A stretch of 64,000 bases of DNA from JAICYJ01 sp038212095 (lineage in GTDB: Bacteria; Actinomycetota; Thermoleophilia; Gaiellales; JAICJC01): the NCBI GenBank assembly GCA_038212095.1, contig JBBQUW010000009.1, positions 1 to 64,000 of the forward strand, given 5' to 3'. The translations under genes were made by a program, and so were the position numbers. The notes beneath the pieces were generated by a model, which worked only from the letters and a program-made list of their open reading frames with translations, was not told where the DNA came from and made no database searches. Shown here piece by piece: positions 17,133 to 27,176 of the stretch (position 1 is its first letter; each line of letters starts with the position of its first letter).

Positions 17133-17554
17133 GCCTCTCCTCCGATCAGTCGCAGACGGGGCCCAGAGACGAGCCGCACCAACGTCTCGGTGTTGGCGTT
17201 CTCGAGCGGGCCGGAGGTGACCGCGCCCAGGTCGTCGAACCAGGTCGGGCCGGTGTCGGACAGGTAGACCACCGTCGCTCGGGTGTGAGCTAAGCGGTGG
17301 GTGATCAGCGGGCGGACGATCGCCTCGTCGAGGTACGTCACGTCCACGATCACCAGATCGGGCTCGAGCTGTTCGGCGGCGGTGTCGAAGGCGGCTCCGG
17401 GGAACGGCACCGCCGAGACCTCGGCGACATCTGTCAGCGGACCTTCGAGCACGCGCATGTTGAGCGTGGTGAGGCCGACCAGCAGCACGCGCTTAGCGCG
17501 TCGTGGTCGGCGAGCGGCTCGGGAAGAGGGTGCGGACACACCTCCAAGGTGCAC
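17129..17554 (-). CDS. Receiver-like protein at the head of the Tad operon
   Basis: A 141-residue protein with an alternating alpha/beta pattern like a response-regulator receiver: strands RVLLVGLTTLN, LVIVDVTYLD and TVVYLSDTG. The paired N-terminal acids of a true phosphorylation pocket are missing, although an Asp stands in the VIVDVT strand, so it is probably a pseudo-receiver, similar to the N-terminal half of CpaE proteins. No output domain. The GTG at 17554 is the first start; a second GTG at 17539 lies directly after GGAGGT, too close for normal use. Being the first gene after the palindrome at 17590, it may tie operon expression or assembly to a signal. Confidence 0.7.
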   Translation of the reverse strand: MHLGGVSAPSSRAARRPRRAKRVLLVGLTTLNMRVLEGPLTDVAEVSAVPFPGAAFDTAAEQLEPDLVIVDVTYLDEAIVRPLITHRLAHTRATVVYLSDTGPTWFDDLGAVTSGPLENANTETLVRLVSGPRLRLIGGEA

Positions 17555-17589
17555 GCGTCAGACCGCCGCCGCCATCGGCCGTACGGCGT

Positions 17590-17604
17590 ATCCCCCTGGG
17601 GGAT
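17590..17604. promoter_or_regulatory. Perfect 7-1-7 inverted repeat in front of the Tad operon
   Basis: ATCCCCC-T-GGGGGAT is a perfect palindrome located between the LuxR-type regulator gene and the first Tad gene. On the minus strand a -10-like TACGGC (17583 to 17578) follows, which would place the palindrome at the -35 region. Such a dyad suits a dimeric LuxR/NarL-type regulator, and one is encoded directly upstream. Confidence 0.55.
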
Positions 17605-17644
17605 CTTTACTCACCCCGAGCGGCGCCTGGCGGCGGCGTCAGGG

Positions 17645-18310
17645 TCAGACCGCGTGCGCGCTGAGCGTGCGGTAGCGCGCCGCGGCAGCCGAGCGGTTGG
17701 GCGCTTCGAGCTTGGCCAGGATGTTCGAGACGTGCGTGCGCACCGTCTCGACCGAGATGCACAGCCGCTGCGAGACCTCGCGGTTGGTGAGCCCTGTGGA
17801 GACCTGTTCAAGCACCTGCCACTCGCGCTTGGTGAGGCGGCGATCGGAGGGCAGCAGGGCGGCCTCGGGCTGCGACTGGGCCTGGGTGCGGAACTCCTCG
17901 ACCAGGCGGGCGGTCAACTCGCGGCTGAGCGGCGCCTCGCCGCGCAGCGCGGCCGCGATCGACTCCGCCCACGCGCGGCCGGGCATCTCCTTGGTCAGGT
18001 AGCCGACAGCTCCGGCGCGCAGGGCCGGGAACACCTGCTCGGGCGAGCCCTCGGCGCCGATCGCGATCACCGCAAGACCCGCGTTACGCGCCAGGCCGAT
18101 CACCTCGAGTGCCGCTCGGGGCGCGGGAGCCAGCGCCACGTCGACCAGCATCGCGACGGCGGTGCGTCGGGCGATCATGCTGATCGCCTCCTCGCGGTCG
18201 CCGGTGGCGGCGCTGACGTTCAGTCCGTGCTCGCGTAGCGCCGCAACGATTCCCATACGAGAGATCTCGTTGGGGTCGCAGACGGCGATGGGGGGGGAGC
18301 CTGGAACCAT
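17645..18310 (-). CDS. NarL/LuxR-type response regulator beside the Tad operon
   Basis: About 221 residues: a receiver domain (IAVCDPNEISRMGIVAALRE, Asp in VAMLVDVALAP, Lys in GYLTKEMPG) and a LuxR helix-turn-helix (LTKREWQVLEQVSTGLTNRE, then SVETVRTHVSNILAKLEAPN). The acid pocket is reduced (DPNE), so phosphorylation may be absent or weak. No kinase gene is adjacent. The ATG at 18310 was chosen because a TTGACG-N17-TACGGT promoter lies just upstream; the longer frame would start inside it. Same strand as the Tad operon, separated by the palindrome, so a role as its regulator is likely by position. Confidence 0.88.
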   Translation of the reverse strand: MVPGSPPIAVCDPNEISRMGIVAALREHGLNVSAATGDREEAISMIARRTAVAMLVDVALAPAPRAALEVIGLARNAGLAVIAIGAEGSPEQVFPALRAGAVGYLTKEMPGRAWAESIAAALRGEAPLSRELTARLVEEFRTQAQSQPEAALLPSDRRLTKREWQVLEQVSTGLTNREVSQRLCISVETVRTHVSNILAKLEAPNRSAAAARYRTLSAHAV

Positions 18311-18351
18311 AGCTTGTACTTGCAATCTCGACAACAATAGTATGTCACTTG

Positions 18352-18380
18352 ACCGTACGTGCATTGTGTTACGCCGTCAA
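18352..18380 (-). promoter_or_regulatory. Sigma70-like promoter of the LuxR-type regulator gene
   Basis: On the minus strand TTGACG (18380 to 18375) and TACGGT (18357 to 18352) are separated by exactly 17 nt. Transcription would begin near 18345, giving a leader of about 35 nt. The region is visibly richer in A/T than its surroundings. Confidence 0.6.
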
Positions 18381-18397
18381 GCCGCCGTCGGCTCCGT

Positions 18398-20278
<1,881 letters not shown>

Positions 20279-21259
20279 CTAGAGCTCGAGCACGATCTTG
20301 CCGAATCTCTCAGGCTCGGCCAGGCGGTGGTGGGCGCGAGCGGCCTGCTCGAGCGGGAACACGCCGTCCACCACCGGCCGCCAGGTCGCCCGGGCGACGT
20401 GGTCGAGCAGCGCGTCGAACTCGCGTGGGCTGCCCATGGTGGTGCCGAGGATGTTCCACTGACCGAAGAAGAGTTGGGGGATGTCGAGCGCGGCCACCGC
20501 GCCGGCCGTACGGCCGAAGCTGACCAGCGTGCCGCCACCACGCAGGCACTCGAACGCGCCTGGCCAGCTCGACCAGCCACTGCTGTCCACCACCAGGTCG
20601 ACCTCGCCAACCTGCTTGGGCCAGTCGTCGTCGGTGTACAGCACGCCGCTCGCAGCCCCCAGTTCGAGCGCGCGATCGAGCTTCTGGGCGCTGGACGAGG
20701 TGACGGTCACCTCCGCGCCATGCGCCGCGGCGATCTGAATCAGGAAGGTGGACGCGCCACCGCCCGCGCCGGTCACCAGCACCCGCATGCCGTCGGTGAT
20801 CCGGCCGCGCGTGACCAGCGCCCGCCAGGCCGTCAGCCCGCACAGCGGCAGCGCCGCCGCCTCGTGCCAGGACAGGTTGGTGGGCCGTGGCCGCACGTGG
20901 TCGGCCGGGATCGCTATCCGCTCGGCGTAGGTGCCCTGCCGCGGAATGCCGAGGATCGCCCAGCCGGGGGCAGGAGCCTGCTCGCCATCGCCCCAGCCGA
21001 CGCTGGGATTGATCACGACCTCGGCTCCCAGGCTGACGCCGCCGACTCCCTCACCCAGCTCCACAATGCGACCGGCTCCGTCCGAGCCCAGCACGGCACC
21101 CTCGTTGCCGGTGCTCTCGCGCTGCCACACGTCTCGGTGGTTGAGAGCAGCCGCGACCAGCTCGACCACCACCTCGCCCGGCTGGGGGCGGGGATCGTCG
21201 ATCTCGGCCGGCTGAAGAGCCTCCGGCGGTCCGCTCGCTTGCAGGGTGATGGCGCGCAT
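20279..21259 (-). CDS. Zinc-type alcohol dehydrogenase-like (quinone oxidoreductase family) protein
   Basis: Medium-chain dehydrogenase/reductase of 326 residues. The GroES-like catalytic domain contains LNHRDVWQRESTG and LGSDGAGRIVELGEG; the Rossmann domain has VLVTGAGGGASTFLIQIA, the NAD(P)-binding glycine motif, and GGGTLVSFGRTAG. Zinc-ligand cysteines of classical alcohol dehydrogenases are absent at the catalytic site, which favours a zinc-independent quinone reductase or enoyl reductase type. I chose the ATG at 21259 (MRAITLQASG), which fits the family N-terminus. It lies 22 nt from the start of the divergent ornithine-cyclodeaminase-like gene and one codon from the ABC-F gene. Confidence 0.88.
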   Translation of the reverse strand: MRAITLQASGPPEALQPAEIDDPRPQPGEVVVELVAAALNHRDVWQRESTGNEGAVLGSDGAGRIVELGEGVGGVSLGAEVVINPSVGWGDGEQAPAPGWAILGIPRQGTYAERIAIPADHVRPRPTNLSWHEAAALPLCGLTAWRALVTRGRITDGMRVLVTGAGGGASTFLIQIAAAHGAEVTVTSSSAQKLDRALELGAASGVLYTDDDWPKQVGEVDLVVDSSGWSSWPGAFECLRGGGTLVSFGRTAGAVAALDIPQLFFGQWNILGTTMGSPREFDALLDHVARATWRPVVDGVFPLEQAARAHHRLAEPERFGKIVLEL

Positions 21260-21281
21260 CGTGTCCGTATGATGCCCGGTC

Positions 21282-22322
21282 ATGCACGACACCGCCTTCC
21301 TCTACCTGTCCCAGGAGGACGTGGTGGCCGCCGGCGGCCTCGATATGGCCGCCGTGGTGGACGTGATCGAGCGCGCATTCCTGGTCAAGGCCGCCGGTCA
21401 GGTGCAGATGCCGCCCAAGGTGATGATCGGCTGGTCGGACGAGCCCGGCAGCGAGGAGCGGCACGGCCGCATCATGGCGATGCCGGCCTACGTCGGCGGA
21501 GAGTTCGACGTGGCCGGGCTGAAGTGGATTCCTAGCGTCCCCGACAATCCACGGCTGCGCGGCCTGCCGCGCGCAAACGCCCTGGTGCTGCTCAGCGACC
21601 GGGAGACCGGGCTGCCGCTGGCCGTGATGGACGGCACGGTCGTCTCGGCGATGCGTACGGGCGCGGTGACGGGCGTGGCGGTGCGGCATCTGGCTGACCC
21701 CGCCGCCCGGCGGGCATGCCTGCTGGGCGCCGGCGTCCTCGCCCACACCCAGCTGGCCGCCCTGCGGGTGGTGATGCCGTCGCTGCAGCGGGTGGACGTC
21801 TACGACCCCGATCAGCCGCGCAGCCGCGCCTTCTGCAGGAAGGAGGCCGCTGACGGGCTCCAGCTACGGCCGGCCGAGTCCGCCGAGCAGGCCGTGCGTG
21901 GCGCGCAGGTGGTGGTGCCGGCGACGATGGCGGTCGAGCCCACGTTTCGGCCGGAGTGGCTGGACGAGGGCGTGACGGTGGTGCTGGTATCGAGCCTGGA
22001 CGGCCCGGAGACGCTGCATGCCACCACCGACCTGCTGGTGGTCGACGACTGGCTGCATGAGTCGACGCACGCCGGACGCTACGCGCAGCGATTGGTGGCG
22101 GCGGGGAAGCTGACCGCCTCGGGAGAGGGCGTCGTCGAGCTGGCCGAGGTGGTCTGCGGACGGCACCCCGGACGCACGTCCCCCGCTCAGCGGATCGTGG
22201 TCAGTCCGGTCGGCCTGGCGCTGGACGACGTGACCGCGGCCAAGTACGTGCTCGACAACGCGCGGCGGCTGGGAGTGGGCAGCGAGCTGCGGCTGCGCGC
22301 CGGTTCGCCGATCTGGGAGTAG
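21282..22322 (+). CDS. Ornithine cyclodeaminase/mu-crystallin family oxidoreductase
   Basis: A 346-residue NAD(P)-dependent protein of the OCD family, whose members act on amino or imino acids (ornithine cyclodeaminase, alanine or SbnB-type dehydrogenases). Seen: MPPKVMIGWSDE and GRIMAMPAYVGG in the substrate domain, DGTVVSAMRTGAVTGVAVRHL, and the nucleotide-binding LLGAGVLAHTQLAAL, where the usual GxGxQA is changed to GAGVLA. The length and C-terminal block VVELAEVVCGRHPGRTS are family-like. The substrate cannot be deduced. A TATGAT box ends 8 nt before the ATG, implying a leaderless mRNA. Confidence 0.88.
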   Translation: MHDTAFLYLSQEDVVAAGGLDMAAVVDVIERAFLVKAAGQVQMPPKVMIGWSDEPGSEERHGRIMAMPAYVGGEFDVAGLKWIPSVPDNPRLRGLPRANALVLLSDRETGLPLAVMDGTVVSAMRTGAVTGVAVRHLADPAARRACLLGAGVLAHTQLAALRVVMPSLQRVDVYDPDQPRSRAFCRKEAADGLQLRPAESAEQAVRGAQVVVPATMAVEPTFRPEWLDEGVTVVLVSSLDGPETLHATTDLLVVDDWLHESTHAGRYAQRLVAAGKLTASGEGVVELAEVVCGRHPGRTSPAQRIVVSPVGLALDDVTAAKYVLDNARRLGVGSELRLRAGSPIWE

Positions 22323-22369
22323 CGGCGGCGGCGACCGGCCGCTCTCGCCGCCCGTACCATGCCTGCTCG

Positions 22370-23569
22370 ATGCGTAACGTCCTGCTCACGACCCGCGATG
22401 GCCGCCGCTTCCTGGTCGCCCAGCTGATGGATTCGCTGGGCGGCGGGCTGTCATCGGTGGTGCTGCCGTGGCTGGTGCTTGACGCCGGCGGGTCGAGCTC
22501 CGAGGCAGGCGCCGCCTTCCTGGTCGGCACGATCCCCTACGTGCTGTTGGGCCTACCGGCCGGCGACGTCGGAGACCGCCACTCTCGACGCGGTGTGATG
22601 TCGCTGGGCGTCACCGTGCAGCTGCTGACGGCGCTGGTGATCCCGGTGGTGGTGCTCGCGGGCACCAACGCCCGTGACCTGCCGCTGGCGCTGATCTATG
22701 CGGCCGGACTTGGCGTCACGGCCGGCCGCGTATTCGTGGACGCGGCCGCGTTTGGCGCAGTCGCGCGGCTGGTGGGCGAGGGCAACTTCGTCCAGGGCCA
22801 GTCGGCGCTCTCGTTCGTCTGGTCGCTTGGCCTGCTGGTCGGGCCGGCGCTGGGAGGTGCGCTGATCGGGCTGGTCGGCGCCGACGACGCGCTATGGGTG
22901 CAGGCAGCGGGGTTTGCCGTCGCACTGGTGCTGCTGACCTCGATGCGCGTCGACCTCGGGCCCGGCGCCGACAGCCGCCACGCTCGGGACGGCCTGACGG
23001 CCGGACTGATGCTGGTCGTCCGCGATCCGACGTTGCGCCTCCTGACCGCGGTTGGAATGGCGTGGAACCTGGCCGTGAACATGATCTACTCGCTGCTGGT
23101 CGTGTTCGCCCGCGGCCAGCTGGGGGCGGGCGGGCCGGAGACCGGCTGGATGCTGGCCATCGGCGGTGCCGCCGGGCTGCTGGGAGGCGTCTCGGCACCG
23201 GCCGTGCTGCGCCGGTTCGGCATCGGCCTGGCGTTGCGTGGCGCACTGCTGGGCACCGCGGTGGCGGCGATCGGGCTGGCGCTGGCTCGAACTGTGCCCG
23301 AGGGTACGGTCGGCTTCGCGCTGCTCGAGGCATCTGGCCTGCTGTTCATCACGCTGCTGATCACCGAGCGTCAGAATCGCGCTGGCGCCAACGAGCAGGC
23401 GCGAGTCGGCATCACCGGTCGCATGGCCGCGCTGCTCGCCGCCACCACCGGTGGCGTGATCGCCAGCCTGCTGGTCGCGCACATGACCCCCTCCCAGGTG
23501 TTCGCGCTCTCGGCCGCCGCCACCACCGTGGTGGCGCTGGCTGCGCAGCGGCTGCTGCGGGTGCTCTAG
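22370..23569 (+). CDS. Major facilitator superfamily transporter
   Basis: A 399-residue inner-membrane protein with about 12 hydrophobic segments. It resembles MFS exporters of the type containing an N-terminal MDSLGGGLSSVVLPWLVLDA and the loop motif GDVGDRHSRRGVM between helices 2 and 3 (a variant of GxxxDRxGRR). Substrate unknown; drug or metabolite efflux is typical for the group. TACCAT ends 9 nt upstream of the ATG, consistent with a leaderless transcript. The stop overlaps the end of the small minus-strand gene by 4 nt, tail to tail. Confidence 0.9.
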   Translation: MRNVLLTTRDGRRFLVAQLMDSLGGGLSSVVLPWLVLDAGGSSSEAGAAFLVGTIPYVLLGLPAGDVGDRHSRRGVMSLGVTVQLLTALVIPVVVLAGTNARDLPLALIYAAGLGVTAGRVFVDAAAFGAVARLVGEGNFVQGQSALSFVWSLGLLVGPALGGALIGLVGADDALWVQAAGFAVALVLLTSMRVDLGPGADSRHARDGLTAGLMLVVRDPTLRLLTAVGMAWNLAVNMIYSLLVVFARGQLGAGGPETGWMLAIGGAAGLLGGVSAPAVLRRFGIGLALRGALLGTAVAAIGLALARTVPEGTVGFALLEASGLLFITLLITERQNRAGANEQARVGITGRMAALLAATTGGVIASLLVAHMTPSQVFALSAAATTVVALAAQRLLRVL

Positions 23570-23727
23570 GCCCGCTTGCGCATCTTCTGCGCATGCCACT
23601 CGGCCAACTCGTCGTCGGAGAGGTGGGCCGGCGGCAGGCGCCGCACGTAGACCGCGAACCGTGCCAGGAAGCCAAGTCCGAGCAGCGGCGCGATGATGTG
23701 CGGCAGGTGAGTCAGGACGAAGGTCAC
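23566..23727 (-). CDS. Small membrane protein (53 residues)
   Basis: A short protein from GTG with one hydrophobic helix (HIIAPLLGLGFLARFAVYV) and a charged tail ending LSDDELAEWHAQKMRKRA. The third codon positions are nearly all G or C and the tail is clearly protein-like, so I consider it real. I do not know its family. It lies next to the cytochrome oxidase operon and points away from it; a role in oxidase assembly or the membrane is only a guess. No Shine-Dalgarno site is obvious. Confidence 0.55.
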   Translation of the reverse strand: MTFVLTHLPHIIAPLLGLGFLARFAVYVRRLPPAHLSDDELAEWHAQKMRKRA

Positions 23728-23782
23728 GGCCCACCGGGGATGATGCCACGAACCCGCCTCGCACAGCGTGTCGCGGTTCTCG

Positions 23783-23811
23783 TTGCCGTCGTCCCGGCGG
23801 GACCATAGAAT
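23783..23811 (+). promoter_or_regulatory. Sigma70-like promoter of the ctaC-ctaD-ctaE operon
   Basis: TTGCCG (23783-23788) and TAGAAT (23806-23811) are spaced by 17 nt. Transcription would start near 23818 and leave a leader of about 39 nt with GAGGAG (23845-23850) in front of the TTG start of ctaC. This is one of the few transcription units here that is not leaderless. Confidence 0.6.
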
Positions 23812-23856
23812 GCGCCCGCAGCGCCCCGCCCGGGGCGGTCGGTCGAGGAGAGTCGT

Positions 23857-24582
23857 TTGTCCGCGTTGAAGGTCGGGGTTGTATCGCTGGTGGCGGGGGC
23901 GGTCGGAACGGTCGCCATCCTCGTCACCCCCTCGTGGTTCCCGGTCGCAGCCGCGCAGCAGGCCGATCGTCAGGATGCGCTCTACCTGGCGCTGATGATC
24001 ATGTCGGCGTTCATCATGGCGATCGTCACCACATTCCTCGTCTACTCGGTGTGGAAATTCCGCGCCCGGCCGGGCGACGAGGATCGCGACGGGCCGCCGA
24101 TCCACGGCAACACGATGCTCGAGATCCTGTGGACCGTGATCCCGACCGTGATCGTGCTTGCGTTCGCGGTGGCGGGCGGCGTGGTTCTGGTCGACAACGA
24201 AAGGACGTACAAGAACGAGATGGTGGTAAACGTGCAGGCGCAGCAGTTCGCCTGGACGTTCACGTACGCAAACGGCGTCAAGTCGCCGGTGCTGATGCTG
24301 GTCAAGGATCAGCCGACCGAGTTCAAGATCAGCTCGCTGCTGCATGACGTCATCCACTCGTTCTACGTGCCGCAGTTCCGCGTCAAGGCCGACGCTGTAC
24401 CCGGGCAGTACAACTACACCTACGCCACTCCCGACCGGGTCGGCACCTACACCCTGATCTGCACCGAGCTGTGCGGTCCCGGCCACTCGTTGATGCGGGC
24501 CGAGGTGCGGGTGGTCAGCCGGGCCGACTTCGACACCTGGCTGCAGAGCCAGAAGACCGCGTCAGGAGGAGCAGGAGCCTAG
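23857..24582 (+). CDS. ctaC: Cytochrome c oxidase subunit II
   Basis: Accepts electrons from cytochrome c and passes them to subunit I. 241 residues: an N-terminal hydrophobic segment that may be a signal anchor, two transmembrane helices (about 45-65 and 90-112) and a periplasmic-side cupredoxin domain. Copper-A ligands are present: His in SSLLHDVIHSFYVPQ and CTELCGPGHSLM with its Cys, Cys, His and Met. TTG start with a GAGGAG site. The TAG stop is formed by the junction with the inserted inverted-repeat element; before insertion the gene apparently ended TAATG, overlapping ctaD. No cytochrome c domain is fused at the C-terminus. Confidence 0.95.
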   Translation: MSALKVGVVSLVAGAVGTVAILVTPSWFPVAAAQQADRQDALYLALMIMSAFIMAIVTTFLVYSVWKFRARPGDEDRDGPPIHGNTMLEILWTVIPTVIVLAFAVAGGVVLVDNERTYKNEMVVNVQAQQFAWTFTYANGVKSPVLMLVKDQPTEFKISSLLHDVIHSFYVPQFRVKADAVPGQYNYTYATPDRVGTYTLICTELCGPGHSLMRAEVRVVSRADFDTWLQSQKTASGGAGA

Positions 24583-24747
24583 ATGATTGATTCCACGAGC
24601 TACACGGCTCTGGCACTGGTCTGGGCCGCCCCAGACGCCACGATCGCCTTTGCACAGGCTTCATCCAGCCTGCGCAGCAGGCGCTCCTGCCGCCTGGAAC
24701 ACCCCATCCTGCGTCCAGCAACCACACATCCCATGGAATCAACCATC
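24582..24747. mobile_element. Small inverted-repeat element, copy 1 (MITE-like, 166 bp)
   Basis: Flanked by TA on both sides (24580-24581 and 24748-24749) and bounded by imperfect inverted repeats GATGATTGATTCCACGA and, on the other strand, GATGGTTGATTCCATGG. The same element occurs inverted at 55183-55282 with high similarity over about 100 bp; this copy has 66 extra bases in the middle. An inner inverted repeat GTCTGGG/CCCAGAC is kept in both copies. No transposase is present, so it would need one elsewhere. TA target duplication suggests an IS630/Tc1-like origin, by inference. It separates ctaC from ctaD. Confidence 0.8.
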
Positions 24748-24749
24748 TA

Positions 24750-27176
24750 ATGGCAAACCATGCAGCAGACGCCCTCCACGGGCACGGCCCGGTCGATTCC
24801 TCGCCTCAGCGCAGCCTGTGGTTCCGCGGCAGCTGGGTGCGCGCCCTGTGGGTCTCGTTCGCCTTTGGACTGACCGCTGCCGGCATCGCGGCGCTGATCC
24901 GGCATCTCCTCGGCTTCAGCCCCACCTCCGGCAACTCCGCCCACGAGGTGCTGGCCACCTTCGGCCTCACCTTCTGGGCGATCGGCTTCACCGTCGGCAT
25001 CGGCTGTTTTGACTATTGGTGGGGCTACCTGATCGGCAGGCCGAACTGGGTGCAGGAGGATCACTCGGCCCACGGCGCCTACAGCTGGCGCGACTACTTC
25101 AAGGTCAACACCGACCATAAGGTGATCGGCGTCCAGTACCTGGTGACGACGTTCATCTTCTTCCTGATCGGCGGTGCCTTGGCGGAGGGCGTGCGGGCCG
25201 AGCTGGCACAGCCCGGCACGCAGTACGTCTCGCCCGGCACGTACAACGGACTCTTCTCGGCCCACGCCACGCTGATGATCTTCCTGTTCATCATCCCCAG
25301 CTTCGCCGGTCTGGCGAACTTTGTGGTGCCCTTGATGCTGGGTGCCCAGGACATGGCGTTTCCGCGGCTGAACGCGCTCTCGTTCTGGTTCCTGCTGCCC
25401 GCCGGCGTGATCTTCCTGGCCTCGTTTCTGGTCGGGCCGTTCAACGCAGGCTGGACGAACTACGCCCCGCTGTCGGAGCATGCCGCGCTGGGCAACACGT
25501 TCTTCACCCTGGGCGTGCAGTTTGCGGGCGCCTCCTCGATCGCCACCGCGGTCAACTTCCTGGTCACGATCGTCACCATGCGTGCGCCCGGAATGAGCTT
25601 CTGGCGCATGCCGCTGCTGGTCTGGGCCAACCTGGCCACCTCATCGCTGGTGGTGCTGGGCACGCCCTTCATCGCCGGCTCGCAGTTCATGGTGCTGTAC
25701 GACCGGGTCATGCACACCCACTTCTTCGACCCGTCGTCGGGTGGCAACGTCGTGCTCTACCAGCACATCTTCTGGTTCTACTCCCACCCTGCCGTCTACA
25801 TCATGATGCTGCCGGGATTCGGCATCATCAGCGAGGTGATCTCGATCCACTCGCGCAAGCCGATCTTCGGCTACCGGTTGATCGCATTCTCGACCGTGGC
25901 GATCGGCGTGCTCGGCTTCACTGTGTGGGCGCATCACATGTTCGTGAGCGGCATGGCGCCCTGGCTGCGGATCCCGATGATGGCGACCACGATGCTGATC
26001 GCGGTGCCCACCGGCATCAAGATCTTCTCGTGGATCGCGACGCTGTGGAACGGCGTCATCCACCTCACCACCGCGATGCTGTTTGCGCTTGGCTTCCTGT
26101 TCACGTTCGTGATCGGCGGCCTGTCCGGCATATTCCTGGCCGTGCTGCCGGTCGACATCAACGTCTCGGACACGTACTTCGTGGTGGCGCACATCCACTA
26201 CGTGCTGTTCGGTGGCTCGGTGTTCACGATCTATGCCGGCATCTACCACTGGTTCCCCAAGATGACCGGCCGGATGTACGACGAGCGGCTGGGTCGGCTG
26301 CACTTCTGGCTCACGTTCGTGACCTTCAACGCGACCTTCTTGCCCATGCACTGGCTTGGGTTGAAGGGAATGCCGCGACGCGTCGCCGACTACGACCCGC
26401 GCTTCGCCACGCTCAACATGATCATCTCGGTGTTCGCGTTCATCCTGGGCGCCTCGACGCTGGTCTTCCTCTACAACATCATCCACAGCTGGGCGCGCGG
26501 GCCGATCGCCTCCGCCAACCCGTGGCGGGCGATGACGCTGGAGTGGCAGGTCACCTCGCCTCCGCCGATCTTCAACTTCGACGAGCAGCCGCAGGTCGTC
26601 GGCGGACCGTACGAGTACGGCGTGCCAGGTGCCCGGCACGCGATCGTGACCGTGCACTCGCCCGACCAGGAGTTTGCCGGGCCCGCCACCGCGGTGCTTG
26701 CGACCGCGTCGCCACGCGAGCGAGAGGCCATTCTGAGCTCGATGAAACACATCCTGGTGGTGGCGAACCAGACCGTCGCCGGCGAGCGGCTGATCGAGGC
26801 GCTACGTCGGCGCGCGGGCGAGGAGCAGGTGCGCGTAACGGTGATCTGCCCCCAGAACGATCCGTCCGGCGAGTGGGTGGTCGACCAGAGCCAGGTGGCG
26901 GCAGCGACCCGCGAGCGGCTGGACGCCACGCTCGCGGCGCTGCACGCGGCCGGAGTGCCGGCCACCGGCCAGGTCGTCGACCGCGATCCGTACACAGCCG
27001 TGATCGATCAGATGGAGTCGAGCGATCCGCCGGCCGAGATCATCATCTCCACCCTGCCTCAGACACGTTCGGGCTGGCTGCGCCGCGATCTCATCTCTCG
27101 CGTTCGTGACGATACTCGGCTGCCGGTCGAGCACGTCGTGGTCGACGTTCGCACCGGCGAGGCGGCGAGCTCGTGA
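24750..27176 (+). CDS. ctaD: Cytochrome c oxidase subunit I (A2 type) with C-terminal Usp-like domain
   Basis: Catalytic subunit of a heme-copper oxidase, 808 residues, against about 550 for the second copy in this window. Residues 1-110 add two membrane helices before the normal start (VNTDHKVIGVQYLVTT). The core has the low-spin heme ligand in FSAHATLMIFLF, the copper-B site YSHPAVY and HHMF, and the heme a3 region VVAHIHYVLFG. YSHPAVY replaces the GHPEVY of A1 enzymes, so this is A2 type. From about residue 665 (MKHILVVANQTVAGERL) to the end runs a soluble alpha/beta domain resembling universal stress proteins. The likely Shine-Dalgarno sequence AGGAGGA lies in ctaC, now separated by the inserted element. 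Overlaps ctaE by 4 nt. Confidence 0.93.
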   Translation: MANHAADALHGHGPVDSSPQRSLWFRGSWVRALWVSFAFGLTAAGIAALIRHLLGFSPTSGNSAHEVLATFGLTFWAIGFTVGIGCFDYWWGYLIGRPNWVQEDHSAHGAYSWRDYFKVNTDHKVIGVQYLVTTFIFFLIGGALAEGVRAELAQPGTQYVSPGTYNGLFSAHATLMIFLFIIPSFAGLANFVVPLMLGAQDMAFPRLNALSFWFLLPAGVIFLASFLVGPFNAGWTNYAPLSEHAALGNTFFTLGVQFAGASSIATAVNFLVTIVTMRAPGMSFWRMPLLVWANLATSSLVVLGTPFIAGSQFMVLYDRVMHTHFFDPSSGGNVVLYQHIFWFYSHPAVYIMMLPGFGIISEVISIHSRKPIFGYRLIAFSTVAIGVLGFTVWAHHMFVSGMAPWLRIPMMATTMLIAVPTGIKIFSWIATLWNGVIHLTTAMLFALGFLFTFVIGGLSGIFLAVLPVDINVSDTYFVVAHIHYVLFGGSVFTIYAGIYHWFPKMTGRMYDERLGRLHFWLTFVTFNATFLPMHWLGLKGMPRRVADYDPRFATLNMIISVFAFILGASTLVFLYNIIHSWARGPIASANPWRAMTLEWQVTSPPPIFNFDEQPQVVGGPYEYGVPGARHAIVTVHSPDQEFAGPATAVLATASPREREAILSSMKHILVVANQTVAGERLIEALRRRAGEEQVRVTVICPQNDPSGEWVVDQSQVAAATRERLDATLAALHAAGVPATGQVVDRDPYTAVIDQMESSDPPAEIIISTLPQTRSGWLRRDLISRVRDDTRLPVEHVVVDVRTGEAASS

